DNA of 64,000 nucleotides from Tetradesmus obliquus. Taxonomy: Eukaryota > Chlorophyta > Chlorophyceae > Sphaeropleales > Scenedesmaceae. Shown in pieces: positions 1-11,321 of the stretch; the first letter of the stretch is position 1, and each line of letters begins with the position of its first letter. The DNA lies in contig CP126192.1 in the NCBI GenBank assembly GCA_030272155.1, positions 6,854,501 through 6,918,500 of the forward strand, given 5' to 3'. The translations under genes and the position numbers were made by a program. A model generated the notes under the pieces. That model saw only the letters and a program-made list of their open reading frames with translations, did not search any database and was not told where the DNA came from.

Positions 1-304
1 CAGGGCGTCCAACCTGTGCTGGGCAGCAAAGCAAGTCAACCTCATGGTTGGGGGCGCAGGTGCGGCTGCTGCACACGACGAGCTGCAGCAGTGTGCACCA
101 AGCTTAAGCGCAACAGCTGTGGCCTGCATGGGAGTCTCAACGTGCCTGCAGCCATTGCCCAACCTCAAGTTGGGAGGCGCAGCTGCAGCTGCTGCACGTG
201 CAGAGTCTCAAATTGCATGCAGCCATTGCTGCGGCCGAGTTTCGCGTCATGGTTCTCTGTGTTGCTTGCAGTGGCTGACTCATTGCATCGCTGCTGCTGT
301 GCAG
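1..304 (+). other. Intronic or upstream sequence of the GH9 gene
   Basis: No exon was recognised before the acceptor at 303-304. The stretch holds an imperfect direct repeat (about 33-78 and 157-204: an AACCTCA-GTTGGG core followed by a CTGCTGCAC-rich part). It is probably an intron of the cellulase gene, because the first recognisable exon starts in mid-codon and deep inside the GH9 domain. Confidence 0.5.
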
Positions 305-3300
305 GCCGCAGCTATGTCGTTGGCTATGGGCCCAGTCCCCCTAAGAGCCCGCACCACCGCCAGTCTGCATGCAGCGCGGTCTACAAGGAGCCCTGCAGGG
401 CAGACAGCAGGGGCACCTGCTGCGCCGGGGAGTCAGGTGCGTGGAGTTGACGTTGACATAGATATACAGTCAATTGCATGCAAGCAGGCTAGTAGTGCTA
501 CTAGGTGAGCGTAAACACGTCATTTTCGTGGCGCTCAGGTGAGGAGATCTCCACTGGTGTATGCATACGCACATGTGATCCACAGGCAAGCGACTAAATG
601 CTGCAAATCTCCTGCTGACATGCTGGCGGCTGTACACATCCACAGGCGTGGGCCAGGGCGGCTGCTGCAACGAGCCCAACTTCTTCAACAGCCACACGGC
701 CCTGGTGCAGCTCAGCGGTGCATTGGTTGGGGGTCCCGACAATGCAGACAACTTCCCAGACAGCCGGCCAGACTACCAGCGGAGCGAAGTGGTGAGTTTG
801 CTGCAGCATCTGCAACTTGAGGCATCTGTGATGAGCAGCAAGCAGTACTGCATGCCTGATTGCCTGCAGCCAGAAACATGATGGTGTGATGCCATTGATG
901 TTGAGCTGGGGATGTAGCAGCCGTTTCCTGTGCGCCGAGCTGTGATATGGTCACTCACCTATGCGCTAAGCACTCACAGCAAAGCACGTGCCTGCTGCTG
1001 CTGCCGCTGCTGCATGCCATGTCAGGCGCTGGACTACACTGCTGCCTTCGCCGCTGCGGTGGCTGGTGTTGCTGCCTTCAATGCACAAGGAGCGCTGGCA
1101 ACATGCGGCAGCAGCGGTGAGGCTAGCTCTGTGTTTCATCTGAGCGGCGGAGGGCCGGTGCCCTGTGTGTTGTCTGCCTGCTGTGCAGAATGGCTTAGTG
1201 TTTCAGCTTGTGACAGTCTGTGCCTGGCAGCCCAGGCAAACCTTCTTACTGCGTGCAATTGGTAAATACGCAATCAACGTGTGCCAGGTATGTACCTACC
1301 AGACCCATACGTAACATGCACTTGTGTCACCAAGCTGCTGCTGCTGCTGCTGCTGCTTTTTGACAGGCGGCACGCCCCCTCCTGCTTTACCCCCCTCCCC
1401 GTCCCCAGCCCCAAACCCTTCCAAGCCCCCAGCCACACCCTCCCCATCACCACCACCAGCCAACTCCCCTCCTGTAGCTACCCCCAGCCCTGCCCCACAG
1501 CCGCCCAGCAGCAGCTGCAGCACCAGGCTGCCTGCCTGGAGTGCATGTGGCGGCAAGGGCTTCGACTGCAAGCTTCCGGCTGGCAAGTGCACAGATGCAG
1601 CCTGGGAGGTGGGTGTGTGGTCATTGATAAATCACACACATTGGCGATGTCAATGCTTTTGTAGCTGCTGCTAGTGCTGCTGCTGCTGCTGCCCGAGGCG
1701 TGGACCTGATCAGCAAGACATGCAGGCGGCAGCAAACGTATCGCATGTACCGCATGCGCTGAAGACCTGCTGTCACCATAACCATAACCATTGCTGCTGC
1801 TGCTGCTGCTGTTGTGTATCAACTCTACCGTGCAGGGCCACTGCTGTGCCTCAGGCTTCACCTGCCAGCGCAGCAACGAGTGGTACTGGCAGTGCAGGAC
1901 AGGACCGCCAAGCAGCAACAGGGTGGAGCAGCCAGCGCCTGCACCGCCGACAGCATGTGCTGCCGTGCTGACTGAGTGGGCGGGGTGTGGTGAGTGCCTT
2001 GATTGCTGCATGGTCTGCGCTGAAGATGCGTCACTGTTGCCAGTGGTTGTGCAGCTGGGGTTCTGCCGGCACAATGGTAGAACATGCTAGCCGCTGGCAG
2101 TACAGACAGAAACCTGGGATAGCACTCTTGTACCTAGAAGTGAAGACTCATCGGCTTCTGTGTGAACAGAAATGCCCAGCTGGCCAATATGCATGTCGAG
2201 AGAGTTGCTCAGAATGATTGAGTTGTTGAGCTTACGCTGTTGTCCTGACGCAGGTGGCCGCGGCACCACCTGCCCGAAATCTTTGCAGTCAGCGGGCCAG
2301 TGTGCTGACGCACAATGGAAGGTATGGCCAGAATTGCCTGTACAGCAAGTTGTGGTACTGTGTACTTGAGTGACAAAGATGAACGACAAACAATCCTGAT
2401 CTGTTTGCTGCAATGCTTGCCCTCATACTATTCCGCTCTGCCGGCAATGCCTGCTGTATCGTTGTCCTGGGCCACCAGCACAGGACAGGGCTGCGCACTG
2501 TTGCTGCGTTTTGCCCAGATGTACTGCAATGGCTGCTGTGCTGCATTGCAGGGCTACTGCTGCGCTGCCGGCTTGAGCTGCAAGCGGCAAAGTCAGTGGT
2601 GGTGGAGGTGAGCAGTCGACATGCGTGTCACAAGCAAAGTGCTGCATACGTGCTCTTGTCACACTCTGTTTGCATTGCTTCAGGGTGGTCCAGCAGTGCA
2701 CAATATTTGCGCTGCTGGGCAACACCTGCATGCATAATGACCTTGTTCACGGCATAGCTCAATGACGTGTCCCTTGGTAGATGGCTGACAAAGTCAGGAA
2801 TTGACAGCGTAAAGAAGTTTAGCAGCCGGCAACACAGCAATACTGTTGGCCACGCATGCAACAGGACCATCACGCTACCAGGCTGCCTAGCTCATCTGCT
2901 TGCTGCCACACCAGCAAACACTGCATGCCTTCTAACCTGCTGCAGCTGCCTTGCGCAAGCACAGCCACAGCCCTACACTCTGTGACTGCTAGCACCTGCG
3001 TGCTCATACACTGCATGCTTTGTCTGCTGCCCTCTTTGTGCTCGCTGCAGCTGTCAAAAGCCTCGCACCGCTGGTACCGCAGCAGCCTCTGCAGCGTCTG
3101 CCGCCCTTCTAGAGCCAGCAGCTGCTGCTGAAGCCCCTACACTGCTGCCACAGGCACCAGCGTCAGCCACAGAAGAGCAACAAGCAGCACTGACAGAACA
3201 GCCTACAGAGCAGCCGGTGGAGCTGCAGGTCGCTGCAGCTGTGAAGGCAAATGTGGCAGCAGTAGAGGTGCCTGTTCCGCCTGCTGCCAGCTGCAGCAGG

Positions 3301-4188
3301 CCAGCACCGGCCTGGGAAGCATGTGGGGGCCAGGGCAGCTGCCCTGCAAGCGTCCAGCAGGCAGGCCAGTGCAGCGACGCTGTCTGGGAGGTGGGGCTGT
3401 CTCAATCATATGCCGCTGACATCTGCACTTTGCTTTGCAGCCAGCGCACGCAGCACGACCTTGATCACAGTATAGTGGCAATCGCCATGGGGTCATGCAC
3501 CACTTGCACGTCCATCAGCTGTAAAGGCTGCTTGCCGCGCAGTGCGTTCGTACTACAGAACAGCAGCTTGCATCCCCGTGTGCAACGACACAGTGCGGCG
3601 TGACATTCACATGCGTTTTGGGACCTGCCTGTCCGCATAATCATCGCTGCTGCTGCTCCTGCCTTGCTGTAGGGTCACTGCTGCGCTGCAGGCAGCGTGT
3701 GTGCGCGCAGGAGTGCCGCATCATGGCTGTGCACCCCAGCTTTCCAAACACCAAGCGACACAGGCTCTGGTTCTGCAGTTACGGCTGCGGTAGCAGCAGC
3801 AGCAACATCTGGTGCCGGCTTGGCGTCAGCTGCAGCCAACCCGAGGGTTGATGTGCTGCTGCTGTCAGTTGTGCCGCCTGCAGCATCCGACTGCAGCAAG
3901 GTGCGCCTGTCAGCTACACTGCTGCGCAACGGCAACACTCCTGTGGCTGGCGTCCGTATGTTCTTCACTGCCACTACCACTGGAGGCAAGGCAGCGAGCC
4001 CAGTGACAGCAACGGTGTTTGCAAACACTAATGCAGGTGGTACAGCTACTGCAAAGCTACCTAGTCAGGCTTGCAGCAGTGCAGGTGGCTCTACTGTTGT
4101 CAGCGCGTACACGGCAGCAGCAAGGGCGATGGGGGTCAGGGGTACTGTGGCGGTGCAGTCCAGCGAGGTAACCCTCAACTGGGTGTGA
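305..4188 (+). CDS. GH9 endoglucanase with three CBM1-like modules and Ig-like tail (5' partial)
   Basis: Probable secreted cellulase hydrolysing beta-1,4-glucan. Proposed exons are 305-436, 646-791, 1026-1116, 1367-1608, 1836-1989, 2254-2321, 2552-2607, 3051-3390 and 3673-4188; every junction is GT-AG and phase-compatible, and the stop is TGA. The first exon holds the GH9 His signature (SYVVGYG...PKSPHHRQ). The second holds GALVGGPD and DNFPDSRPDYQRSEV, whose Glu matches the family's catalytic acid. The third (LDYTAAFAAAVAG) closes the catalytic domain. A Pro/Ser linker and three Cys-rich modules follow (PAWSACGG, TEWAGCGG, PAWEACGG, each continuing into G-[HY]-CCA.G..C). These resemble fungal-type CBM1 in their W..CGG start, Cys spacing and aromatic residues. 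The last exon adds about 110 residues resembling a bacterial Ig-like (Big) fold. Most of the catalytic domain and the signal peptide lie upstream of the window. GH9 is certain; the CBM1 and Big assignments are by pattern. Confidence 0.9.
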
Positions 4189-4920
4189 GCAGTACAGGCC
4201 GTACACAAAGCACAGCAGCAAGAGGGTTGGTGGTGCTCAGGGCTTGGTGCTGCGGTGTAGCTGCGGCGCATGCACACACATGCAGGCGTGTGCTGCCTGG
4301 CTTGCATGTGCATGTTGTGCATGTTGCGCGGAGTTCAGCTGTCCTGTCCTGTGCAGGCTGATGCAAGTGGCTGCATCTGCACAGAGCGTTGAGACCGCCT
4401 GAAGGAGCCAAGATTGGCTCTTCACCAGCTTGTGCTGCGTCGCTGGCACTGTGCGCAGAGCACAGGAATGGTGGCGAGGTATACGCAATGCATATGAAAC
4501 TCATTGCCATGCTGCTACTGGCAGCAGAGTTTGTAGGAAGTTGCTTGGGATGCCATAGGCTGTGTGCTGGAGACAACGGATTCACTTGCTGTGCAGTCAT
4601 GTGGGACCTTGGTATAGGTACAGTTTGTTCATGGGCCACTGGTGTGCTCTGCACAGATTTGATCAGCACATCGATCCAGCTAGCGAGCTGCTTGCCACGG
4701 ACATCAGCGGGCACTACGATTTATGCACATGGGTGTCCTGTTACTTCATTGTCGTGTCACTCCTGCAGACCTGCAGTCCTTTTTGTGTGACCAGTCGTGG
4801 CCATCTAGCCAGTTTTGACACCACGCCATGGCTCGGCTACAGCAGCCCTATGATTGCTGCGAGACTTGTTTTAAACAGCATCTCACCTGACGTGTGCTGT
4901 GCGTACTGCATTGGCGCGCC
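4189..4920. other. Intergenic stretch, no gene seen
   Basis: It lies downstream of the cellulase stop codon. Open frames here are short, lack conserved motifs and show no splice-consistent partners. It presumably holds the cellulase 3' UTR. Confidence 0.5.
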
Positions 4921-5197
4921 AACGTTGGTGGCTGCATGCAGTGCGCGTGTGCACGGCTGTTGCACAGCAACTCCAGAAAACGTTGGTGGCTGCATGCAGT
5001 GCGCGTGCGCACGGCTGTTGCATAGCAACCCCAGAAAACGTTGGTGGCTGCATGCAGTGCGCGTGCGCACGGCTGTTGCATAGCAACCCCAGAAAACGTT
5101 GGTGGCTGCATGCAGTGCGCGTGCGCACGGCTGTTGCATAGCAACCCCAGAAAATGTTGGTGGCTGCATGCAGTGCGCGTGCCCACGGCTGTTGCAT
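4921..5197. repeat. 58-bp tandem repeat, about 4.8 copies
   Basis: Copies begin at 4921, 4979, 5037, 5095 and 5153 (each with AACGTTGGTGG or AATGTTGGTGG), a strict 58-bp period. Copies 2-4 are nearly identical; the first and last carry a few substitutions. All copies contain the palindrome TGCATGCA. The fifth copy is interrupted after TGTTGCATA by the insertion at 5198-5309, and its remainder (GCATAGCAACTCCAGAAA) resumes at 5310. Confidence 0.9.
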
Positions 5198-5309
5198 ACA
5201 TTACATTACATTACATTACATTACATTACATTACATTACATTACATTACATTACATGCTCCACTCAACGAGGAGTGGGAACCCCAGTCAGGAGCCAACGA
5301 GAGGCTCAT
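5198..5309 (-). mobile_element. Short retroposon-like element, copy 1
   Basis: It consists of a (ACATT)n tract (5198-5256) followed by a core at 5257-5309. The core forms two hairpins: CCACTC/GAGTGG around AACGAG, and GAGCC/GGCTC around AACGAGA. Read on the minus strand, the core is followed by a (TGTAA)n tail, which is why minus is given as its sense. It sits inside the fifth 58-bp repeat copy and is bounded by TGCATA on both sides (5193-5198 and 5309-5314), consistent with a target-site duplication. No coding capacity. Confidence 0.65.
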
Positions 5310-5646
5310 GCATAGCAACTCCAGAAAGGGAACACAATGGTACAAGTGCACCCGGCAGCTCCACTCTGGGTGGGCTGATGTTGCTTGATGCGCATTGTGT
5401 TTCATTCATTTGATGCATTTGATCTAGTCAGCTGTCTAGACAGCATGTCAGATCTGACATGCAGAGATGCATGTGTGCCGTGCAGCAGCAGCAGCCTGCT
5501 GCATCCTGCTTGGACGAATTTGTGCGCAGCTAGTAGAGTGATAGCATTTGCAATGCTGGCACCAGGTGCACGAGCTAAATATTCAAGGCACACGGCGCTC
5601 TTGGCACACATGTGCTAGTTACACCCATGCACATAGATGGCCCTTT
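5310..5646. other. Intergenic, no gene seen
   Basis: It starts with the remainder of the interrupted 58-bp unit. No exon or conserved motif was recognised. Confidence 0.45.
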
Positions 5647-5955
5647 GTACCACTGTGCTGCAGCCAGGTGCCGCCCTTTCAAGGCTGGTGGAGTATGTAA
5701 CGTGACATAACAAACAGTGTCACGGTGACGTAACGCAGAATGCCATGCACCACTGTGCTGCAGCCAGGTGCCGCCCTTCCAAGGCTGGTGGAGTATGTAA
5801 CGTGACATAACAAACAGTGTACGGTGACGTAATGCAGCATGCCATGTACCACTGTGCTGCAGCCGGGTGCCGCCCTTTCAAGGCTGGTGGAGTATATATG
5901 TAATGTGACATTTCAAACAGTGCCACGGTAACGTAATGCAACATGCCATGTACGG
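5647..5955. repeat. About 100-bp tandem repeat, three copies
   Basis: Units begin with CACTGTGCTGCAGCC at about 5647, 5747 and 5846, a period of 99-100 bp. Each contains CAAGGCTGGTGGAGTAT and a GTGACAT...CAAACAGTG block. The third unit is the most diverged and has a small TATA insertion. No coding potential is conserved across units. Confidence 0.85.
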
Positions 5956-6237
5956 TACGGCATGCCACAACTAAGTGCTTGCCACGGCTAGCGCACACAG
6001 GCTGCAGCATCATGTGAGCGTGCCACTTCCATAAGGTCTACTTGGGCAACGCATTCAAATGCAGCGATGCAAGTGATGCATGCATCATACATGTACGTGT
6101 TACAGCACGCAGTGCAGCTGCTTGCTTCTGCTGTCCACAGCAGGGTGAAGCCTGCACAGCTTATTTAAAACACTTGCCAAAACCCCAAAGAACAGGAGCA
6201 GCCTTTACGCAAGCTTTACTAACTGCCTTCAGCGTCC

Positions 6238-6955
6238 TCACACCAGCCGCGCTGTGTGACGCAGCACAGCTGGGACAGCATCTGGAGTGACATCTGCATG
6301 CTCCGCCCACAGCAGCCTCAACCCACGCAGCAGCGACAGCTGCAGCACGCCCCTATCAGTCACCCGACCGCAGTCCTCAAGGTTCAGCTCTGTCAGCTGC
6401 AGCAGTGCCTTGGATATTGCCAGCACGCTGACATTGCTGATACCGTCGCTGCCCTGCAAGCTGAGCTGCCGCAAGCCTGTCAGGCTTAGAACCAGACTGA
6501 TGCAAGCCGAGTCGTCAAATTCTTGGCCTGCCATGTCAAGGCACTTCAGCAGCGTGAGTGCTGTTAGAGGCTCCACTGTCATATGGCTCAGCCCAGAGCA
6601 CCTAAGCTGCAAGCTTTTTAAGTGGGGTAGGCCTGCTATGGCACTGGTCACCGGCATCATGTTGGGTGATGCGGGATCCTCCATCTGCTGGCGCAACAGC
6701 TCCCCGACGTGCAGAGTGAACAGCTGCTGACGCAGATCTAAAGCCAGAGGTTGCTGCTGCTGCTGCTGCTGTGGCGGCAGCAGCCCACTCTGGCCACCTG
6801 CATCATGCTGCATCATGGCCTGGGCACCGGCTGCAGCTACTGCTACTGCTGCCGGCTGCTGCTGCTGGTGCTGCTGCTGCAGCAGCAGCCCTCCTTGCCC
6901 GATCCTGCAGCCTGCTGCATCACGGGCTGGACAACTGCGGCTGGCGCTGCTGCCA

Positions 6956-6987
<32 letters not shown>

Positions 6988-8678
6988 CCGCCCTGCTGAT
7001 GCCCACCACCTGCAACCACAGCTGCTGCTGGTGCACCACCTGCAGCATGCAGCTGATCATCTCCTGCCACATCTCCTGCTGCTGCACCTGGCTGAGGCTC
7101 CCGTTGCAGCAGATGCTCGCCTCCTTTGATGCACAACTGCAGCGTGCGCAGCTCAGAGAGCGCCGCCAGCACACCAGCAAGCTCTGCAGGCGTCACAGGC
7201 AGTCCACTGCCTTCAAGCTCCTCATAGCTGACGCACACAATGCTCAGGTGCGTGAGGCGGGAAAGCTGCTTGATCTGCCGCACAGCGGCAGCCGGGATGT
7301 GCCCAGGGCGCACGTCGTCAATGTGCAGCAGCCGCAGCTTGCTCGCCAACGACGACCAGGCTTTTGCATTGGATGCGCTGCCAGAACAAGTATCTGAAAC
7401 GGATGTCTGTAAGGCCTGTCAGGCTGGTCAGCTTGCACAGGTCAGCCACATCAACTGTGCTGCACTCCACCTCAAGCTTCCGCAGCTGCTGGCAGCCAAG
7501 CACAGCCTGTGAGCCGTGCCAAGACCGCATGCTCAACTCGAGCAGCTGCTGCGGCAGCTGCGAGCTTGCGCTTGCCTCGGCTACAGTCAAGCTTGTCAGT
7601 GCTGACAAGTGCGACAGCTGCAGCTGCGGGGCTGGCACATTCACATGCTGCTGATGGATGTACAGCTTCAGCACTTTGAGGTGTGCTGAGAGCTGCCTCT
7701 GCAGCTGGGCAACTGCCTCAGCACTGGTCTGTGCTGACATGCTGGTGTTGATGACTAGAAGGGTCAGTGCTGTCAGCGGCTGCAGCAGCTGCAGCAGATG
7801 CTGAGCTGATATCCTGGGCTCAAGCGTCAGCGCCTGCAGCTGCCTGAGCGCTGCAATACCAGAGCTGAAGCTGGGAAGCAGATGTGGTGCAGCATGACTC
7901 AGGTGCAGCTGCAGCAGCATGGTGTCAGGTATCGCCTGCAGCAGTGCCTGCAATGCGCTTCCGACAGGCTGCAGCTGCAGCTGCCGTAGCTGCACACCGC
8001 CGCCCTCATCCTGCAGCTGCAGCTGCATTAGCGCGGCTGCTATGCACAGCTCAGCTTCCTCAAGCTGCTCTGCTGCCACTTGAATGCCGAGATCATACAT
8101 GAATGGCTCTTTGTGATGGTGCCCAGGCAGCATGCGCAGCGCCCCAGCAGCTGCCCGCACTTTCCTACCCAGGCAGCAAAACGCTGCGTGTGCTGCCTGC
8201 TGTTGATGGCAAAGCTGACATCCAGCAAGGCCCTGCAATGCTGCAGCACTGCTGCTCGCATGGCCTTGCTGGTGCAGCACAGTTGCAACACTGTCTGCAG
8301 GTCTGTGTGCACGGTGCTGTGCTGCAGCAGCAAGGGCAGTGCTGGTGACTGGAGCGTAGTGCTGGATGAGCCACTGCAAGGACATACATTCAGGTAGCAC
8401 TCAACACGAGAGACTGTGTGATCAAAGCCTGGTTTGCATCTGGGGAATGTGAGCAAATAGGCAGTGAGGTCCTCGCTGCTGCTGCTGCTGCCACCCGATA
8501 CTGAAGCACTACTGCTCGCCATGTGTGCAGGTGGGTACAGCATTTTAGTCGAATCAATGTGCATATCATAGCCGCGTGCTTCTGGTTGCTCAGCAGCTGT
8601 GTCGCACTTGAATGTGGAGCCTTGTCCAGCGGGTCCGCCCTGCTCGCACAGTATGCCTGCTCCGCCCGTCTCGAACAA
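6238..8678 (-). CDS. RNI-type leucine-rich-repeat protein (frames interrupted)
   Basis: It reads right to left. The 5' part (8678 to about 8145) has an acidic/Ser-rich leader and a helical segment (VLQLCCTSKAMRAAV) like the region before the LRRs in algal LRR proteins. The middle (about 8145-7390) carries repeated L..L.L motifs. The 3' part (6816-6238) has cysteine-containing LRRs such as LTELNLEDCGRVTDRGV, typical of AMN1/RNI-type repeats that act as protein-binding scaffolds. The coding frame changes near 8142-8145 (fits loss of one G in a short G run) and near 7385 (fits one extra base). A low-complexity Gln/Ala stretch at 6820-7010 leaves the join to the last part uncertain, and an intron may lie there. 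The stop is TGA. It may be a decaying gene or contain sequence errors. No catalytic domain is visible. Confidence 0.6.
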
Positions 8679-9408
8679 GCAGTTTGACAGCTTGCGGAGA
8701 TAGTGGAGTCTACACTGGTGAGGTGGCTACAACGTCCTGATGCTGGGATCAACTTGTCGGAGTTGTGCACATCCTCTTGGACACCCTTTCTTCAGGCTTA
8801 TTGAATGTACCAATGGAGCTGAGGTAATGCATCCTGCAGTCAGCATTCCTTAAAGGTGTTTGTGCCCCTTCACTGTCGTACATCACAGTGTCACCAAGCC
8901 TTAGTACGGTACGCAAGGTTACGCATCTGCCAACATAACACATTGCTGACCTGTCACGAAACAACTGTCAGCAGACAATGTCATCTGCTGTGAACCCCAC
9001 TCCACAATAGAATAGAAAGACGACGGCGCACTGCAAGCACTGTCAATGGCTCCAGCATGAACAACTTTGTTCAAACACTTTGAAGTCGTCAGCAGCCCAT
9101 CAGCATCACAACTGGCCAGCAAAGCCAGGCGTAGTGTGCTGTGGAGCTCCACCGCCCGGCGGGGCCCACAGGCCAAAGCAATGCTGTCTACAAAACACAT
9201 ACAACCCTTGCGGAGATTGAGTTTACTGCCTTCCACAGAAATGCACACCAAAGTGCTACAAGGATCCACCTCCACAACCCCACACAGTGCTGATTGCCAT
9301 CTTCACACACGCACACATGCATTGTGGCGGTGTTCAGGCACCCCACACTGAAGATTGTCTGCGCCACACACCTTCATACAGTGCTGTGCACTCTGAAACC
9401 AGCCCCAA
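8679..9408. other. Intergenic, no gene seen
   Basis: It lies between the LRR gene (5' side) and the 3' end of the next minus-strand gene. No conserved exon was recognised; the short frames on both strands look random. Confidence 0.45.
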
Positions 9409-9500
9409 CTAGCTCATGAGCTGATCAGCTGCAACCTCATCAAACAGCTGTCCATTCTAGGGTGGGCTGCGGCTGCTGCTCCACTCCTAGGCTGCCGTGC
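9409..9500 (-). repeat. Degenerate duplicate of the exon-2 end
   Basis: On the minus strand this matches 9580-9660 (the SPPYDGTLLDEVAAALFG part of exon 2) over about 60 nt. It would read SPP, TAG, then NGQLFDEVAADQLMS and a stop at 9409-9411. The Tyr codon of the original is a TAG here, so the copy is either decayed or used in another frame. The two copies are about 165 bp apart. Confidence 0.55.
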
Positions 9501-10565
9501 CACAAGCTTGCACAGGCCCGTGCGAGCCCAGGTTTTCTTTGCATGCCAGACACTCTCACACTGACCTGCGCACTTCAGACCCAAACAGCGCAGCCGCCAC
9601 TTCATCCAGCAGCGTACCATCATAGGGCGGGCTTTTGCTGCTGCTCCAGCTGGTGTGGAACAGGCAGTAGTGCTGCAGCATCCACAGCACGTCATCCGAC
9701 CACCCAGGACTGCTGCTGCTGCTGCTGCTGATGCTGATGCTGTTGTACTGCCGCTTCTGACCAACGACCGGCGTACTGCAGGTGCTGCTGCCAAATTCAG
9801 CAGGCACAGGAGCTGCAGGCGATGATGCAAGCAGCTGCACCGCTTCTTGCGCAAGCCCAGCAGCAGTTGCTGCTGCTGCTGCTGCGGCTGCTGCTACCTG
9901 CGCAGGTTCCTGGCAGCCTGTCAGCTGAAACATCTCCTGCTGCGCCTGCTGCCCCCACCGCTGTGGATCCTTACTGATCTCCGTCTTGACTGCTGCAATG
10001 TCGCTGGGGGACTTGGTGGCCAGCCAATCTTTCAGCCTGTCAGCGAGTGCTGTCAGGGTGCGACGCATGCCTTGCTGCAGCAGCTGCCTGTCGGCCTGCC
10101 GGCCAGGCTGGGCAGCCTCTGTGCTGATTATGTGGTAGAACAGCTTGCCTGCACAGCAGCGGCAAGGCAAATTGACGTACATGCCTTTCTGTTGTTGCTG
10201 TCTGTTTGGCATTCAAAGCAGCTGGTGGTTGTGCAGTGCACCGTACAGCAGCCGCTGATCAAGCTGTGGCCTACCATGCTTGCATGCCAACCAGCACTGC
10301 TCCAGATGCGCGCAGCACAAAAGGTCGAATCATAATAACTTGCGGTTACTTTGAAGGCTTACACGGACTATCAGCTTGCTGTCATGTACTTGGAGTCAAA
10401 CCTGAGAGGCTCACCTCGCTTGGTGGGGCGCAGCATCAGCTCCCAGTCCAGCTCAGGCAGGGACAGCAGCGACTTCAGCACCTCAGGAATGCAGTAGTGG
10501 CACGCCGTGAAGAACGGATGCGCATTGTTGCGATTCCTGCACTCCAGCAGCTGCCTCACCGCTGG

Positions 10566-10645
<80 letters not shown>

Positions 10646-11287
10646 GTGCGGCACTGCCTGCGCCAGCAGTTGCCGTCAGCAGCAGCTGCAGCAGGGTAAC
10701 CCGCTGCTCGCCCGGCAGCTCCCCAGCTGGGCGCTGCTCATCATCCGGGCCCCACTCCTCCACCTTGCTAACTATCAGGTGCATCAGTGAGCGCTGCAGG
10801 AACCAGCCTTCCTTCACATCCTGCAGCAGCACTGCAGGCACATTATGGCTGGCAGCATCCCTGTTGAAAGCAGCAATGCGCCAGAGCAGCTGCTCCGCAT
10901 CTGCCACGCTGCTGCTGTCGTGCATGCCTGCAAACAGCGCACACGCTTGGTGCTCAAGCACTGCCCGCCTGTCCTTCAGAACCTGCTGCGCACGGCGGCT
11001 GGGTGGCAGCCCAGCATCCTTTGCACGGCATGCGGTTGACAGATCAAGGATGATCTCACTGCTGCTGGCTTTTGCAGCAGCTGCTTGCTCGTCCGGAGGA
11101 CTCAGCAGCACAACTGGATCACAGCAAGTTGTGCTGTAGACTGCTTCTGCTGCTAGTGCTGCTCTAGCGGCTGCTGTTGCTGCTGGTGGTGCCCGTGCAG
11201 CATGCTGTCCTGGCTGTAGTGCTACTGCTGCTGCTGCTGCTGCTGCTGCTCGTGGTGGTGGTGCAGCATGCTGTCCTGGCTGTAGTG

Positions 11288-11321
<34 letters not shown>

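Noticed and set aside
4921-5197. 58-bp repeat array as a CRISPR-like array
   Set aside because: Units are directly contiguous with no unique spacers, and the surroundings are eukaryotic.
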